From: an uncultured Luteitalea sp.
Lineage (GTDB): Bacteria; Acidobacteriota; Vicinamibacteria; Vicinamibacterales; Vicinamibacteraceae
Reading direction: 5' to 3'
Length of the DNA stretch: 64,000 bases
Assembly (NCBI GenBank): GCA_934541105.1
Contig: CAKTDA010000003.1
Coordinates: 124,001 to 188,000 of the forward strand
Numbering within the stretch: the stretch's first letter is position 1; each line of letters starts with the position of its first letter. The notes under the pieces were generated by a model. That model worked only from the letters and a program-made list of their open reading frames with translations. It had not been told where the DNA came from and did not search any database. A program made the translations under genes and the position numbers. Below, piece after piece: positions 52,213-60,431 of this stretch.

Positions 52213-53115
52213 ATGACACCCGGTCGTGCCCTTCCCGTTGCTGCCGCCTGCCTCGGCGTGGTCCCGTTCCTGTCGGCCTGCGTCGTCCACGTGGACTCGG
52301 GCGGCTTCACGGAGCGCAAGGAGCAGCGGTTTGCCACCGATGGACAGCCAGTCGTGGACCTCGACACCTTCGACGGCGCCATCGAGGTCATGGCGTGGGA
52401 CAAGCCCGAGGTGCTCGTCCAGGTGGAGATGCGGGCGTCGTCGGAGGCACTGCTCGATGACGTCGACGTGCGCATGACGCAGGACGGCACGACGGTCACG
52501 GTGAAGGCGGCCCTGAAGGAGCGCGACGGATGGGACCTGCCTGCACGGTCCATCAGCCGCTCGGCCCGCATCGTGGCGACCGTCCCGGTCGAGAGCATCG
52601 TCCGGCTGCGGAGCGCCGATGGATCACTGCGCGTCGAGGGGATTCGGGGCCGTGTGGACGCCCGGACCGCCGACGGGCGCATCGTGATGCGGCAGGTCGC
52701 GGGTGATGTGGTTGCCGACAGTGGAGACGGCAGCGTGCAGATCGAGGAACTCGACGGACGCTGCGTGGCCGGCACGCGCGATGGCAGCGTGCTCGTCAGC
52801 GGGCGGTTGCGTGCGTTGAAGGCGACGAGCGGCGACGGGTCGGTGACGATCCGGGCCACCGATGGCAGCGAGGTCTCGGAGGATTGGGAGATCGAGACGG
52901 CCGATGGCGGCGTGCTGCTGGCGCTGCCGGACGCCCTGGATGCACGCATCGACGCGCGCACGAACGACGGCCGCATCGCCCTGAGCGGCTTCCCTGACCT
53001 GCCGGTCACGCGCGATGGCGACGCCCGCACCCTCCAGACCGTGCTCGGCGCCGGCACCCACGCCCTCCGCATCCGCACGGCCGATGGCGGGATCAGCCTC
53101 AAGCGGGCTCACTAA
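52213..53115 (+). CDS. DUF4097-family beta-repeat lipoprotein
   Basis: A 300-aa exported lipoprotein with lipobox L-S-A-C (VPFLSACVV). The mature protein is a series of short beta repeats of the DUF4097 kind, with recurring T/S-x-D-G-x-V/I motifs (SADGSLRVEG, TADGRIVM, SGDGSVQI, TRDGSVLV, TADGGVLL). This implies a right-handed beta-helix or solenoid. The function is unknown. A GTG at 52180 would extend the N-terminus by 11 residues; the ATG at 52213 is preferred for the signal peptide. A short tandem array begins right after its TAA. Confidence 0.78.
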   Translation: MTPGRALPVAAACLGVVPFLSACVVHVDSGGFTERKEQRFATDGQPVVDLDTFDGAIEVMAWDKPEVLVQVEMRASSEALLDDVDVRMTQDGTTVTVKAALKERDGWDLPARSISRSARIVATVPVESIVRLRSADGSLRVEGIRGRVDARTADGRIVMRQVAGDVVADSGDGSVQIEELDGRCVAGTRDGSVLVSGRLRALKATSGDGSVTIRATDGSEVSEDWEIETADGGVLLALPDALDARIDARTNDGRIALSGFPDLPVTRDGDARTLQTVLGAGTHALRIRTADGGISLKRAH

Positions 53116-53190
53116 TCTTCGGCCTTCGTCCTTCGTACTTCTTCCGTCCTTCGTCCTTCGTCCTTTCCTTTGCCCTTCTGACTTCGCCCT
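53116..53190. repeat. CCTTCGT-type short tandem array between convergent stops
   Basis: About nine degenerate units of roughly 7 bp (cttcggc, cttcgtc, cttcgta, ccttcgt, ctttgcc) fill all 75 bases between the DUF4097 stop and the stop of the convergent queC. The reverse strand reads as the GAA-rich type seen at 4469-4608. Confidence 0.8.
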
Positions 53191-53880
53191 TCAGCCTTTG
53201 CCATACACCGTGGGGTCGATGCCGATGGCGTCGACGAACGCATCGTGCCGCTCGCGGCACTTGCTGCACGAGCCGCAATGGGTACCGCCGCGCGGCTGCA
53301 TGCACGACATCGTCAGGCCCATGGGCGCGCCGACCTGCTGGCCGCGCCTGATGACGTCGGCCTTCGACCACGTGCGATAGGGCGCGTCGATCGCGAGGTC
53401 GTGCGCGAGTCCTAGGGACAAGGCCCGGCCCATGGCGGCATGGAACTCGGGTGTCGCGTCAGGGAACGGGTTGCCCGCAAGCGGGCCGACGCATATCCGG
53501 CCGATGCCGCGCAGCGCACAGTGGACGGCAGCCTTCCCGAGCAGGACGATGTTGCGGCCCACGAGGTAGACGTCCTCGTCGGGGGTGTCGTAGGCGGGCG
53601 CGTGCCCGGTCAGCGCCCAGTGAGTCGCCGGGTAGACGTCGTGCATCGACGCGTCGAGCACGTGCAGCGGCGCGACCTGCGCCGTGGGCGGGAAGGCCTC
53701 GAGCGCTCGTTCCAGCATCACCCGCTCTTCGCGTTCCCACGACAGTCCCGACGCGACGTAGATGGGATGCACGAGGCGCGTCGCCGCCAGGTCGGCAGCG
53801 AGCACGATGCTGTCGAGGCCGCCGGAGCAGAGGACGGCGACACGGTCGGCATGTATGGTGGTGGGGTGATCTACAGGCAC
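53191..53880 (-). CDS. queC: 7-cyano-7-deazaguanine synthase (QueC/ExsB family)
   Basis: A 229-aa ATP-dependent enzyme making preQ0 for queuosine or archaeosine-like bases. The PP-loop is CSGGLDSIVL at about 19-28, and YLVGRNIVLL and the C-terminal zinc site (C-M-Q then C-G-S-C-S-K-C-R-E-R) are typical. The only good start is GTG at 53880, which makes its 5' end overlap the 5' end of the divergent HAD gene by 15 bp or more. GluQ-RS at 24661, the final user of queuosine, supports the pathway. No other que gene is next to it. Confidence 0.86.
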   Translation of the reverse strand: MPVDHPTTIHADRVAVLCSGGLDSIVLAADLAATRLVHPIYVASGLSWEREERVMLERALEAFPPTAQVAPLHVLDASMHDVYPATHWALTGHAPAYDTPDEDVYLVGRNIVLLGKAAVHCALRGIGRICVGPLAGNPFPDATPEFHAAMGRALSLGLAHDLAIDAPYRTWSKADVIRRGQQVGAPMGLTMSCMQPRGGTHCGSCSKCRERHDAFVDAIGIDPTVYGKG

Positions 53881-54531
53881 TTCGTCTTCGACCTCGATGG
53901 CACGTTGATCGACTCCCGACAGGACCTGGCCGACGCGGCCAACGCCATGCTCGCCAGTTACGGCGCGCCGCCGCTGCCCGTGCCCGACGTCGTCGCCATG
54001 GTGGGCGAGGGCGCGCGGGTCCTCGTCGCACGCGCGGTGCAACGCGCAGCCATCGCCGTCGATCCGGACGAGGCGTTGCCGCGGTTCCTCGACGCCTACG
54101 AGGCCCGCCTCACGGCGACGACCGTGCCGTACCCCGGCGTGAGGGACACTCTCGCACATCTGCACGCGGTTGCCCGGGTGTCGGTGCTCACGAACAAGCC
54201 GCAAGCCGCCACCGGACAGGTGCTCGACGGGCTCGGCCTCGCCAGCTGCATCGACGCGGCGATCGGCGGCGACACCGCGCACGGCCGCAAGCCGGAGCCG
54301 GCGGCGCTTGCCGCGCTCGTGGCCGGCAGCGGCGTGCCGGCCGGCGAGACGCTGCTCGTCGGCGATTCGTGGGTGGACGTGGCCACGGCGCGCGCGGGCG
54401 GCGTCGATGCGTGTCTCGTGTCTTACGGGTTCGGGTACGCCGCGGTCGATGCCGCGCATCGTGCCGCCGCGCGGTTCACCATCGCCACGCCCGGGGAGCT
54501 CATGGCGCTGGCGCCTTCGGCGCTGCCGTGA
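53866..54531 (+). CDS. HAD-family hydrolase, phosphoglycolate phosphatase-like
   Basis: A 221-aa HAD phosphatase with motif I FDLDGTLIDS, a helical cap (DVVAMVGEGARVLVARA), motif II SVLTNKP, motif III lysine in GRKPEPAA and motif IV GDSWVDVATARAGG. It most resembles phosphoglycolate phosphatase, but the substrate is not certain. The start is GTG at 53866 or an in-frame ATG at 53851; both overlap the queC start. Its 3' end overlaps the convergent DtxR gene by 32 bp. Confidence 0.83.
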   Translation: MIYRHFVFDLDGTLIDSRQDLADAANAMLASYGAPPLPVPDVVAMVGEGARVLVARAVQRAAIAVDPDEALPRFLDAYEARLTATTVPYPGVRDTLAHLHAVARVSVLTNKPQAATGQVLDGLGLASCIDAAIGGDTAHGRKPEPAALAALVAGSGVPAGETLLVGDSWVDVATARAGGVDACLVSYGFGYAAVDAAHRAAARFTIATPGELMALAPSALP

Positions 54532-55201
54532 GGTCGCCGGCGTCCACGAGCACCTTCGAGGCGGCACGCGCGCCGAGCACCACCGTTCGGGCGTCGGCAC
54601 CGCGGACCGCCACGCTGTCTGCGGCGGGGTCGCGCTCGACCACGGCAATCGCCTGGCCCGGCATCAGCGAGTGCTGCTCGAGGAACCGGAGGAAGTCGGC
54701 ATCCTGGTCGGCGACGCGCGCCACATGGACCCGCGTGCCGATCGGGCACTCGAGCAGCGAATGGTAGGCGCGCTCGTGGACACCGCCGTCGGCGTTGGGG
54801 ATGGGGTCGCCATGCGGGTCGACCGACGGGAATCCCAGCATCTCGTCCATGCGCTGGATCAGCCGATCGGACACGGCGTGCTCGAGGTGCTCGGCCTCCT
54901 CGTGGACCTCGGCCCAGCTCATGCCCATCACCTCGACGAGGAACAGCTCGACGAGGCGGTGCCGGCGGAGCACGAGCGCGGCGAGCTTGTCGCCCGCGGC
55001 CGTCAGCCGCACACCGGCGTAGGGTTCGTACTCGACGAGGCCCGACTCCGCCAGGGCCTTCACCATCGTCGTGGCCGTGCCCGGCACCACCTGGAGCGCT
55101 GACGCCAGCTGGCCCATCGGCACGAGCGTGGCTGCGCCGAGCGCGCGTTGCGCGGAATAGATCGCCTTGAGGTAGTTCTCGACGGTGCTCGATGGCAGCA
55201 T
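54500..55201 (-). CDS. DtxR/MntR-family metal-dependent transcriptional regulator with FeoA domain
   Basis: A 233-aa regulator. A winged helix-turn-helix occupies 1-70 (SSTVENYLKAIYSAQ, MGQLASALQVVPGTATTMVKAL). A metal-sensing dimerisation helix region follows (RRHRLVELFLVEVMGMSWAEVHEEAEHLEHAVSD with His and Glu ligands), and a C-terminal FeoA-like SH3 domain (about 150-225) holds the corepressor. It would repress metal-uptake genes when Fe(II) or Mn(II) is plentiful. Targets are not visible here; the feo operon is a guess. Confidence 0.88.
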   Translation of the reverse strand: MLPSSTVENYLKAIYSAQRALGAATLVPMGQLASALQVVPGTATTMVKALAESGLVEYEPYAGVRLTAAGDKLAALVLRRHRLVELFLVEVMGMSWAEVHEEAEHLEHAVSDRLIQRMDEMLGFPSVDPHGDPIPNADGGVHERAYHSLLECPIGTRVHVARVADQDADFLRFLEQHSLMPGQAIAVVERDPAADSVAVRGADARTVVLGARAASKVLVDAGDLTAAPKAPAP

Positions 55202-55228
55202 GCGGCGGCCCTGTTATGGTAGCGCGCA

Positions 55229-55999
55229 ATGTCCCGCGTGCCGCCGGGTGCCCGTCCCCACGTCGTGCCGTCAGGACGACGCGGTCCGCTTGCGGATGCG
55301 CTGGCGACACCGGCGGCAAAGGCGGCCTACGTGCGGTCGCTGTTCGACGAGATCGCCCCGCGGTACGACGACATCACGGTGTGGCTGTCGCTCGGCCGCG
55401 ACGCGCACTGGAAGGACGTGCTGGTCCGCATGGCGGCGGCGCGCGCCGGTGCGCGCGTGCTCGACCTTGCCTGCGGGACCGGCGACATCGCGAGGCGACT
55501 GCACGACGGGGGCGCACGCGTCACCGCACTCGACATCACGCCGCGCATGCTCGGCCTCGCGGCGGGCCGGCCGCAGGCGCGCGGCATCGGCTGGACGTGC
55601 GGCGACATGATGGCCCTGCCCGTGTCAGGCGCCTCGTTCGACGTCGTCACCATCGGGTACGGCCTCCGCAACGTGCCCGACGTCGCGCAGTCGCTGCGGG
55701 AGATCCGGCGGGTGCTCGTGCCGGGCGGTCGCTGCCTGTCGCTCGACTTCACGCTGCCAGCGCAGTCGATCGTGCGGCGTGCGTATCTCGGGTACCTGCG
55801 GGCGGTCGGCGGGGCGATGGGGCGGTGGCTGCACGACGATCCCGACACGTACCGGTACATCCCGGAGAGCCTCGTGCGCTACCCGGGGGCTCCCGGCGTT
55901 GCCGCACTGATGGAGCGCGAGGGCTTCTCGCAGGTCTCGTGGTGGCCGCTGCTCGGCGGGCTCATGGCCATCAACGTCGGGCACGCGCCCGCCGCGTAG
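55229..55999 (+). CDS. UbiE/MenG-type quinone methyltransferase
   Basis: A 256-aa class-I SAM methyltransferase. Marks are AAYVRSLFDEIAPRYDDITVWLSLG, motif I VLDLACGTGDIAR, the UbiE signature YGLRNVPD and RVLVPGGRCLSLDF. UbiE/MenG methylates demethylmenaquinone or a ubiquinone precursor; Acidobacteria use menaquinone, so MenG is likelier. It is divergent from the DtxR regulator, with a 27-bp spacer for both starts. Confidence 0.85.
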   Translation: MSRVPPGARPHVVPSGRRGPLADALATPAAKAAYVRSLFDEIAPRYDDITVWLSLGRDAHWKDVLVRMAAARAGARVLDLACGTGDIARRLHDGGARVTALDITPRMLGLAAGRPQARGIGWTCGDMMALPVSGASFDVVTIGYGLRNVPDVAQSLREIRRVLVPGGRCLSLDFTLPAQSIVRRAYLGYLRAVGGAMGRWLHDDPDTYRYIPESLVRYPGAPGVAALMEREGFSQVSWWPLLGGLMAINVGHAPAA

Positions 56000-56073
56000 C
56001 AGAACCCCGCACGCCAGCCGGGGCACGGCGCCGGTCGTCTGCTTCAGGGAGTGTGCTGGTACTCTTGGAAGCT

Positions 56074-56505
56074 ATGCTCGAGACGGCAGAGGTCCGCAGG
56101 CAGCTTACGCATCGACTCGCGGAACTGAAGAAGGCTCAGGTGCAGCGGCGCGGTGCGATCGACGCCGCTCGCGTGGCATTCGAGGCGGCGCTCGAGCGGG
56201 AGATTGCGCCCACGGTGCGGCAGTTCGCACAGGCGTTGAAGGCCGAGGGCTTCCCGTTCTCCGTGCAGACGCCGGCCTCCTCCGTGCGGCTCGTGTCGGA
56301 TCGGTCTGGCGAGAACGTCGTGGACATCGTGCTCGAACTCGGGCTCGAGCAGCCGGCCGTGGTCGTGCGCAGCTCGTTCTCGCGTGGCCGGCGGCAGATC
56401 GAGGACGAACGGATCCTCGCGCAGGGCGACGCGATCGCGTCGATCGAGGCCGAGCGCGTGCTCGCCGTCCTGCTCGACCTCATCGGACCCTTCGTCGAGC
56501 GGTAG
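56074..56505 (+). CDS. Hypothetical protein with N-terminal coiled-coil-like helix
   Basis: A 143-aa protein of unknown function with no signal peptide. Residues 1-50 are a charged alpha-helical segment likely to form a coiled coil (MLETAEVRRQLTHRLAELKK), followed by a beta-rich middle. The second half (VVDIVLELGLEQPAVVVRSSFSRGRRQIED, then a helix) has no recognised motif. The ATG at 56074 follows GGAAGC. It precedes the SIMPL gene by 32 bp on the same strand, so co-transcription is plausible. Confidence 0.6.
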   Translation: MLETAEVRRQLTHRLAELKKAQVQRRGAIDAARVAFEAALEREIAPTVRQFAQALKAEGFPFSVQTPASSVRLVSDRSGENVVDIVLELGLEQPAVVVRSSFSRGRRQIEDERILAQGDAIASIEAERVLAVLLDLIGPFVER

Positions 56506-56537
56506 CCACCGGCCGGCCGCACAGAAAGGACCGTCCA

Positions 56538-57257
56538 TTGCGTCAGTCGCTGCTTGCCCTTCTCCTGGTGACGGCCGCGCCGTTGCCGCCGGTGTTCGCA
56601 CAGATGCCCATGCACCAGGTACCCGCGCAGGATCTCGTCATCGCCGTCGGTGAGGGCGTCGTCAAGCGCGCGCCCGACCAGGTGTTCGTCACGGTCTCGG
56701 CCGAGGCGCGGTCGCGCCAGCCGCAGCAGGCGCAGCAGCAGAACGCGCAGGCGGCGGCCGCCATCCGCGAGCGGCTCGCGACGTTCACGCTGCCGGCCGA
56801 TGCCATCCGCACGCTGTCGGTGGACATGCAGCCGGAGTTCGACTGGGTGGACGGCAAGCAGAGCCTCCGCGGCTATCGCGCCTCCAACGTCATCGAGGTC
56901 CGTCTCGACGACGTGACGCGGGTGGGGGAGGTCGTGGACGCCGTGATTGGCGCGGGCGCGACGCGCGTGACGGGCGTGCGCTTCACGCTGAAAGACATGG
57001 CCGCCGCCGAGCAGGAGGCATTGCGCCTCGCGTCGGCGGCAGCGCTGTCGCGCGCACGTGCGATGGCCGACGGCGTGGGCCGCAGCGTCGAGAAGGTGAT
57101 CCGGCTCGACGAGACCGGCGGCGACGTGATGCCGCCACCGCGCCCTGTCGCGATGATGCGCATGTCGGCCGAGGCCGCCGACGCGCCGACGACGCCCGTG
57201 ACGGCAGGCGAGGTGGAGGTACGGGCGAGCGTCACGCTGCACGCCGCGCTGCGGTGA
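56538..57257 (+). CDS. SIMPL-domain (DUF541) periplasmic protein
   Basis: A 239-aa exported protein with a signal peptide (1-21). The SIMPL domain reads VIAVGEGVVKRAPDQVFVTVSAEA through SRARAMADGVGRSVEKVIRL. The family forms oligomers and includes BP26 and IRAK-interacting proteins; its role in bacteria is unsettled. The start is the rare TTG at 56538, supported by AAAGGA eight bases upstream. Confidence 0.82.
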   Translation: MRQSLLALLLVTAAPLPPVFAQMPMHQVPAQDLVIAVGEGVVKRAPDQVFVTVSAEARSRQPQQAQQQNAQAAAAIRERLATFTLPADAIRTLSVDMQPEFDWVDGKQSLRGYRASNVIEVRLDDVTRVGEVVDAVIGAGATRVTGVRFTLKDMAAAEQEALRLASAAALSRARAMADGVGRSVEKVIRLDETGGDVMPPPRPVAMMRMSAEAADAPTTPVTAGEVEVRASVTLHAALR

Positions 57258-57288
57258 GGCCGGCACGAGCCCTCGCCCGGGACCGGGT

Positions 57289-58668
57289 GTGAACGAGATC
57301 CTCCTGCCGCTGCTTGCCGCGATTGGCGGCGCCTTCGGGGCGTGGCTGCTCCTGCGCGCGTCGCACGTGTCGTCGGCCGAGGCCCGCGCGCTGCACGCCG
57401 ATGCCGCCGCGGCCGACGCCAGGGCGGACGCGGCAGCGGCCTCGCTCGCCGCCGCGCAGGGACAGCTCGACGAGTTGCGGCGCGAACTGTCGATTGCGCA
57501 GCGCGGGAAGGCGGTGGCCGAGACGCGTGCCGAGGAGGTGGAGCTCCGGAGCCGCGAGCAGGCGCGTGATCTCGCAGCCGTCCACAAGCAGCTGCACGAC
57601 GCCTTCCACACGCTTGCGGGCGAGGCGCTCGATGCGAGCGCGGCCCGGTTGCTCACCCTGGCCGAGGAGCGCTTCCGCACGGTGCAGGAACAGGCGTCCG
57701 GCGAGCTGCGGGCGCGGGCCGATGCCATCAACGCGGTCGTCGCGCCGCTCTCCGAGAAACTCACCGAGTATCAACGCCAGACGCAGGCCTTCGCGGAGTC
57801 GAGCCAGCGGGGTCTCGGCGAGGTCGGCCAGCAGTTGCGCGACGTCGTGTCGGCGACCGGTACGCTGCAGCAGGAGACGGCCCGCCTCGTCACCGCGCTG
57901 CGCACGCCCCACGTGCGCGGACGCTGGGGCGAGATGGCGCTGCGCCGCGTCGCCGAACTCGCGGGCATGAGCCCGCACTGCGACTTCATCGAGCAGCACA
58001 CGCACGAGGGCGACCAGGGTCGGCTGCGTCCGGACGTCGTCGTCAAGCTCCCCGCGGGCCGGACGATCATCATCGACGCGAAGGTGGCGCTCACGGCGTA
58101 CCTCGATGCGCTCGAGGCCGGGACGGAGGACGACCGGCGCCGCCACGTGCGGCGGCATGCGATGCAGCTGCGTACGCACGTCAACGCGCTCGCCGATCGC
58201 GGCTATGCCGGACAGCTGCGCGACTCGGCCGAGTTCGTCGTCCTCTTCATTCCCGGCGACACGTTCCTTGCCGCGGCCGCCGAGGCGGATCCGCTCCTGA
58301 TCGAGCAGGCCCTCGAGAAGCAGGTCGTGATTGCCACGCCCTCGACGCTCATCGCGCTCCTGCGCGCCGTGGCGTACGGCTGGCGCCAGGAGAAGCTCGC
58401 CGAGAACGCGCAGAAGATCAGCGACCTCGGTCGCGACGTCCACGACAGGCTCACGACGCTCGTGAGCCGGCTCGCGTCCACCGGCCACCAGCTCGGTCGT
58501 GCGGTGCGCGCCTACAACGACACGGTGGCCACGCTCGAGGCCCGCGTGCTCCCCGCCGTCCGCCGGTTCGACGAACTCGGCGTTCCCTCCCGCAAGCCGC
58601 GCACCGACCCGTCGCCCGTGGACCTGCAGGTACGCCAGCCCGCCCTGCTCGACGTGGACCTCGAGTGA
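57289..58668 (+). CDS. rmuC: DNA recombination protein RmuC
   Basis: A 459-aa protein with an N-terminal membrane-anchoring helix (ILLPLLAAIGGAFGAWLLL), a long coiled coil at about 25-195 with Ala/Glu/Arg heptads, and the RmuC domain. The latter has RGRWGEMALRRVAELAGM, RLRPDVVVKLPAGRTIIIDAKVAL and FVVLFIPGDTFLAAA. The predicted nuclease-like fold limits inversions at repeats in E. coli. The GTG start follows 31 bases after the SIMPL stop. Confidence 0.9.
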   Translation: MNEILLPLLAAIGGAFGAWLLLRASHVSSAEARALHADAAAADARADAAAASLAAAQGQLDELRRELSIAQRGKAVAETRAEEVELRSREQARDLAAVHKQLHDAFHTLAGEALDASAARLLTLAEERFRTVQEQASGELRARADAINAVVAPLSEKLTEYQRQTQAFAESSQRGLGEVGQQLRDVVSATGTLQQETARLVTALRTPHVRGRWGEMALRRVAELAGMSPHCDFIEQHTHEGDQGRLRPDVVVKLPAGRTIIIDAKVALTAYLDALEAGTEDDRRRHVRRHAMQLRTHVNALADRGYAGQLRDSAEFVVLFIPGDTFLAAAAEADPLLIEQALEKQVVIATPSTLIALLRAVAYGWRQEKLAENAQKISDLGRDVHDRLTTLVSRLASTGHQLGRAVRAYNDTVATLEARVLPAVRRFDELGVPSRKPRTDPSPVDLQVRQPALLDVDLE

Positions 58669-58742
58669 CGCATTCAGCATCCGGCATCAAGAGCCTCGCG
58701 CTGCGCACCGTGTAGACTCGCGGGCGAGGAACGCCGCACGAC

Positions 58743-60161
58743 ATGCGACACACCCGGATCATTGCCACGCTCGGCCCGTCGAGTGCCACGCCGGAAGGGG
58801 TGCCCGCGCTCGTCGCGGCGGGCGTCGACGTCTTCCGCCTCAACTTCTCGCACGGCACGCACGAGCAGCACGCGGAGTCCTTCAGGCTCGTGCGGGAGGC
58901 CGCCGCGCAGGCCGGGCGGCAGGTCGCCATCCTCCAGGACCTCAGCGGCCCGAAGATCCGGACCGGCCGGCTCGTCGGCGGCCGGCCGATCATGTTGGCG
59001 GCTGGCTCGCGGCTGCGCATCACCACCGGCGACGAGGAGGGCAGCGACGGGCAGGTGTACACGACGTTCGCGGGCCTTGCCCATGCCGTCACACCGGGCA
59101 TGCGCCTGCTGCTCGACGATGGCGCGCTGCAATTGCGTGTGGAGGAGACCGACGGGACGACGATCGACGCCACGGTCGTCGTCGGCGGGCCGCTCGCGCA
59201 GCACAAGGGCATCAACGCGCCCGACGTCGAATTGCCGGCATCCGCACTCACCGAGAAGGACGTGGCCGACCTCCACTTCGGCGCCTCCCTCGGCGTGGAC
59301 ATCGTCGCGCTCTCGTTCGTGCAGACGGTGGACGACCTGCGCAAGGCGCGACAGGCGCTGCGCGACGCCGGGACGCCGGCGGCGAGCCTGATCGCGAAGA
59401 TCGAGCGTCCCCAGGCCGTCGAGAACCTCGCCGCGATCATCGGCGCCTGCGATGGCGTGATGGTGGCGCGCGGCGACCTGGGCAACGAGATGCCGCTCCC
59501 GAGCGTCCCGCGCGTGCAGAAGGAGATCACGCGGCAGGCGCAGCAGGCAGGCGTCCCCGTGATCGTCGCCACGCAGGTCCTCGAGTCCATGCGTGGCAAT
59601 CCGCGGCCCACCCGGGCCGAGGTCAGCGACGCAGCCAATGCCGTGGACGATGCGGTGGACGCGGTGATGCTGTCGGGCGAGACGGCGAGCGGGCAGTACC
59701 CGGTGGAGGCGGTCCGCGTGCTCGACGCGGTGATTCGCGACGCCGAGAGCCTCGGCGTCAAGCCGCGGGGCGCATTCGACGCCGGCGTGCTCGGCGTTCC
59801 GCACAACCGCGCGATCTGCGAGGCGGCCGTGACGCTGGCGCGCAGTGGCGACGCGCAAGCCATCGTCGCGCTGACGCGCGAAGGCAAGACGGCGCGGGTG
59901 CTGGCGGCACTGCGTCCGGACGTGCCGATTCACGCCGTGACGTCCGACGAGCACGTCGCCCGCCGGCTCATGCTGCATCGCGGCGTGGAGCCCATCGCGG
60001 TCGAGCGCTCCCTGCTCGACAACCCCGGCATCGACGTCGAGCGCCACCTGCTGCAGCGCGGCGTGCTGCGGAGCGGCGAGACGATCGTGTTCGTCAGCAT
60101 CAACGCCGACCTGACGCGGACGGACGCGAACTTCCTGCGCATCCGCCACCTGGACCTCTGA
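58743..60161 (+). CDS. pyk: Pyruvate kinase
   Basis: A 472-aa enzyme making pyruvate and ATP from phosphoenolpyruvate. Marks are IIATLGPSS, RLNFSHG, LQDLSGPKIRTGRL, the catalytic lysine in SLIAKIERPQAVEN, MVARGDLGNE and VATQVLESM, with a C-terminal regulatory-type domain. The length matches the single-domain-set enzymes. It is transcribed from the same strand as the asd operon, with a 83-bp gap to that leader peptide, so read-through into the attenuator is possible. Confidence 0.93.
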   Translation: MRHTRIIATLGPSSATPEGVPALVAAGVDVFRLNFSHGTHEQHAESFRLVREAAAQAGRQVAILQDLSGPKIRTGRLVGGRPIMLAAGSRLRITTGDEEGSDGQVYTTFAGLAHAVTPGMRLLLDDGALQLRVEETDGTTIDATVVVGGPLAQHKGINAPDVELPASALTEKDVADLHFGASLGVDIVALSFVQTVDDLRKARQALRDAGTPAASLIAKIERPQAVENLAAIIGACDGVMVARGDLGNEMPLPSVPRVQKEITRQAQQAGVPVIVATQVLESMRGNPRPTRAEVSDAANAVDDAVDAVMLSGETASGQYPVEAVRVLDAVIRDAESLGVKPRGAFDAGVLGVPHNRAICEAAVTLARSGDAQAIVALTREGKTARVLAALRPDVPIHAVTSDEHVARRLMLHRGVEPIAVERSLLDNPGIDVERHLLQRGVLRSGETIVFVSINADLTRTDANFLRIRHLDL

Positions 60162-60203
60162 CGCGGCGGCCATCCCGCTCGTCCCTATGACACGCGCGTG
60201 CCC

Positions 60204-60232
60204 TTGCCAGTTGGCCGTGACACGGCTAGGCT
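60204..60232 (+). promoter_or_regulatory. Weak candidate promoter of the asd-lysC-dapB-dapA operon
   Basis: TTGCCA (60204-60209; 5 of 6) and TAGGCT (60227-60232; 3 of 6) are 17 bases apart. The start of transcription would fall near 60239, only about six bases before the leader ATG, leaving no room for its ribosome-binding site. The real promoter may be upstream, in pyk. Confidence 0.3.
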
Positions 60233-60244
60233 TGTAGGGGTTCG

Positions 60245-60331
60245 ATGACGCGCACCACCATTACCATTACCGTGACCACTCGAAAGCGGGAACTCGTTTC
60301 CGCGCGCGGGTGGCTCGTGTACGCGTTCTGA
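60245..60331 (+). CDS. Threonine/isoleucine-rich leader peptide of the asd operon
   Basis: A 28-codon ORF starting ATG at 60245 and ending TGA at 60329-60331. Its first 12 residues are MTRTTITITVTT, with seven Thr and two Ile. AGGGG lies five bases upstream. It ends about 40 bases before the terminator described next. This layout is that of the ThrL leader of enterobacterial thr operons, in which starvation for Thr or Ile stalls the ribosome. The four downstream genes belong to the aspartate-derived pathway. No other ORF explains the Thr run. Confidence 0.8.
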   Translation: MTRTTITITVTTRKRELVSARGWLVYAF

Positions 60332-60404
60332 GCTGAAGCACTCTCTCAAGCGTTACGTGCCGAACAAGAAACCCGCCGCGCGGCCCGCGCAGGCGGGTTT
60401 TGTC
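60300..60404 (+). promoter_or_regulatory. Attenuator: antiterminator segment and terminator
   Basis: Terminator: aaacccgcc (60369-60377) pairs with ggcgggttt (60392-60400), and inside it gcgcg pairs with cgcgc across a GCC loop; a U-tract TTTT-G-T follows. Antiterminator: ccgcgcgcgggt (60300-60311), inside codons 19-23 of the leader, pairs with acccgccgcgcgg (60371-60383), the terminator 5' arm, with one bulged base. A hairpin at 60286-60303 (gcgggaa/tttccgc) can block the antiterminator. Stalling at the early Thr codons (60248-60280) would free 60300-60311 and allow read-through; translation to the stop covers it and lets the terminator form. This logic is inferred from base pairing only. 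Confidence 0.75.
60369..60404 (+). terminator. Rho-independent terminator of the asd attenuator
   Basis: The stem is 9 bp plus 5 bp with one extra A on the 3' side, with a 3-base loop and TTTTGT after it. It is by far the strongest intrinsic terminator in the window and lies 28 bases before the asd ATG. An in-frame ATG at 60357 would add 25 residues to Asd, but these would be coded by the terminator and are rejected. Confidence 0.88.
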
Positions 60405-60431
60405 GTCTCAGGCGGACGAAACGAGGAATCG

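Noticed and set aside
60357..60431. N-terminal extension of Asd from an ATG at 60357
   Set aside because: It is coded by the attenuator terminator and lacks a ribosome-binding site; [14 protein letters not shown] is the family start.
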